Shown here: in pieces, positions 24,926-25,609 of the stretch
Position numbering within the stretch: position 1 is the stretch's first letter
Layout of the letters: each line of letters opens with the position of its first letter
Assembly: GCA_046304235.1 (NCBI GenBank)
Contig: JBKCEW010000174.1
Span: 1-25,609 of the forward strand
Source of the DNA: CANHVK01 sp046304235
Lineage (GTDB): Bacteria > Bacteroidota > Bacteroidia > Flavobacteriales_D > Crocinitomicaceae
Reading direction: 5' to 3'
DNA: 25,609 nucleotides
Notes under the pieces: model-generated
What the model was told of the DNA's origin: nothing
What the model saw: only the letters and a program-made list of their open reading frames with translations
Database searches by the model: none
Translations under genes and position numbers: made by a program

Positions 24926-25387
24926 TCATCTAAAGAATCTTTTTAAATGTTGAAGTTTTTCATGCATCGGTGAATGATCAATTATTCCACGTTCTACGGC
25001 AACTTCTTCCAAAGCAAGTCTTTCCATTGGGTTTTGTTCTGGTTCAAATTTTAAATGCTCTTTAATTTTTAAATCACTGAAATACTGATAACTTCTTTTC
25101 GCTGTAACATATTCCTGTTCGTTTTGTCGGGTAATTTGTGTTAGACGTTCTATTTCTTTGCGGTCTTCTATATTTTGCTTTAGATTAGAAACTGTTGACT
25201 GCATTTTACCAAAAAAAACACCTAGAATATAATACCAAAGTGCTATAGAGCCTACAAAAAGACCAAAACCGAACAATGCTCCAATAGCTGGTATGTCAAA
25301 AATTGGAATTTCAGCAAAAACTCCAGCTAATAAAGCAGTGGTACAAATTCCTAAAACAATAATTAAAATATATCTGAGTACTTCCAT
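24926..25387 (-). CDS. Hypothetical membrane protein with coiled-coil tail (153 residues)
   Basis: The protein has two hydrophobic segments (about 5-25, YILIIVLGICTTALLAGVFA, and about 33-60, IGALFGFGLFVGSIALWYYI) joined by a short loop. Then comes a charged helical stretch (about 62-110, with DRKEIERLTQITRQNEQEY) typical of a coiled coil, and a hydrophilic end. It has no signal peptide distinct from the first helix and no recognisable domain. The start ATG at 25387 is the first in frame. It lies alone, on the strand opposite the cassette, with 222 AT-rich bases upstream in which I see no clear promoter or gene. I do not recognise the family; it may be part of the same accessory segment as the cassette. 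Confidence 0.6.
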   Translation of the reverse strand: MEVLRYILIIVLGICTTALLAGVFAEIPIFDIPAIGALFGFGLFVGSIALWYYILGVFFGKMQSTVSNLKQNIEDRKEIERLTQITRQNEQEYVTAKRSYQYFSDLKIKEHLKFEPEQNPMERLALEEVAVERGIIDHSPMHEKLQHLKRFFR

Positions 25388-25609
25388 GTAAATATGAGTT
25401 TAAAGTTCGCCAATGAAAACTATATAAAATTAAGTTAATTAAACAAATTAATCAAAAATGGAATTATGAATTACTAAACGACTAAATTACGATAACATAA
25501 TTTATTTTGAAAAATCCATATATGTTATTTTCAAATTATCGATAATCAAATATTGATTTTTTAAATCAAAATCAAACTTAAGTTCAAGTAACAAATGCAA
25601 ACCCTAATC

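Noticed and set aside
25388..25609. Right end of the window as a possible gene start or promoter
   Set aside because: It is AT-rich with no open frame of note and no full TAnnTTTG promoter on the minus strand; nothing can be supported.

Overview
The window is AT-rich chromosomal DNA from a member of the Bacteroidota, most likely a flavobacterium-like or Crocinitomicaceae-like marine or freshwater lineage. The signs are two giant secreted proteins with the type B sorting domain of the type IX secretion system (T9SS), a PorP/SprF protein, an OmpA protein with PD40 repeats, split methionine synthase, and several promoters of the Bacteroidota form TTTG-N18..21-TAnnTTTG.

Left part (1-9700). On the plus strand lie the end of a LuxE/PaaK-like acyltransferase, a half-size TauE/SafE membrane protein and an M20D amidohydrolase; the last two overlap. 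Converging on them from the minus strand is a transcription unit that starts at a SAM-I riboswitch (9541-9660). It encodes the homocysteine half and then the folate/cobalamin/activation half of MetH, followed by a 1259-residue PKD-repeat protein with a type B sorting domain. The two MetH halves are in the same reading frame and separated by one stop codon plus three codons. The PKD gene's 3' end overlaps the amidohydrolase gene by 15 bases.

Middle part (9716-18602, minus strand). This is a clean operon with a recognisable promoter (18570-18602) and terminator (9716-9745). It encodes a roughly 1860-residue beta-helix/Ig-like adhesin with a type B sorting domain, a PorP/SprF outer-membrane protein, and an OmpA-family protein with TPR-like, PD40 and regulatory-like domains. 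By analogy with SprB/SprF, the PorP/SprF protein probably serves export or surface attachment of the adhesin, and the OmpA protein probably ties the complex to peptidoglycan.

Housekeeping stretch (18653-22809). It holds tRNA-Leu(UAG) with its own promoter and terminator, trigger factor (tig) with a terminator, a UbiA-like membrane protein on the minus strand, a 41-residue single-span membrane protein with its own terminator, and a YcbB/LdtD-type L,D-transpeptidase ending in a perfect 26-base palindromic terminator.

Right part (22810-25609). The character changes here. Just after the terminator is a 15-base sequence that looks like the 3' end of a bacterial tRNA on the minus strand, a plausible integration scar. 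It is followed by a small cassette of unknown function: a 62-residue putative DNA-binding protein on the minus strand; a 351-base gene-free region with a good plus-strand promoter and a structured leader; a 249-residue protein of a Bacteroidota-specific uncharacterised family; a 13-bp UUCG hairpin; two small membrane proteins (69 and 60 residues); and a terminator. The layout resembles a phage-like structural gene followed by holin-sized membrane proteins, but no integrase, replicase or packaging gene is visible. This cassette is the best candidate for an undescribed system. The window ends with a 153-residue membrane/coiled-coil protein on the minus strand and 222 AT-rich bases (25388-25609) in which I see nothing.
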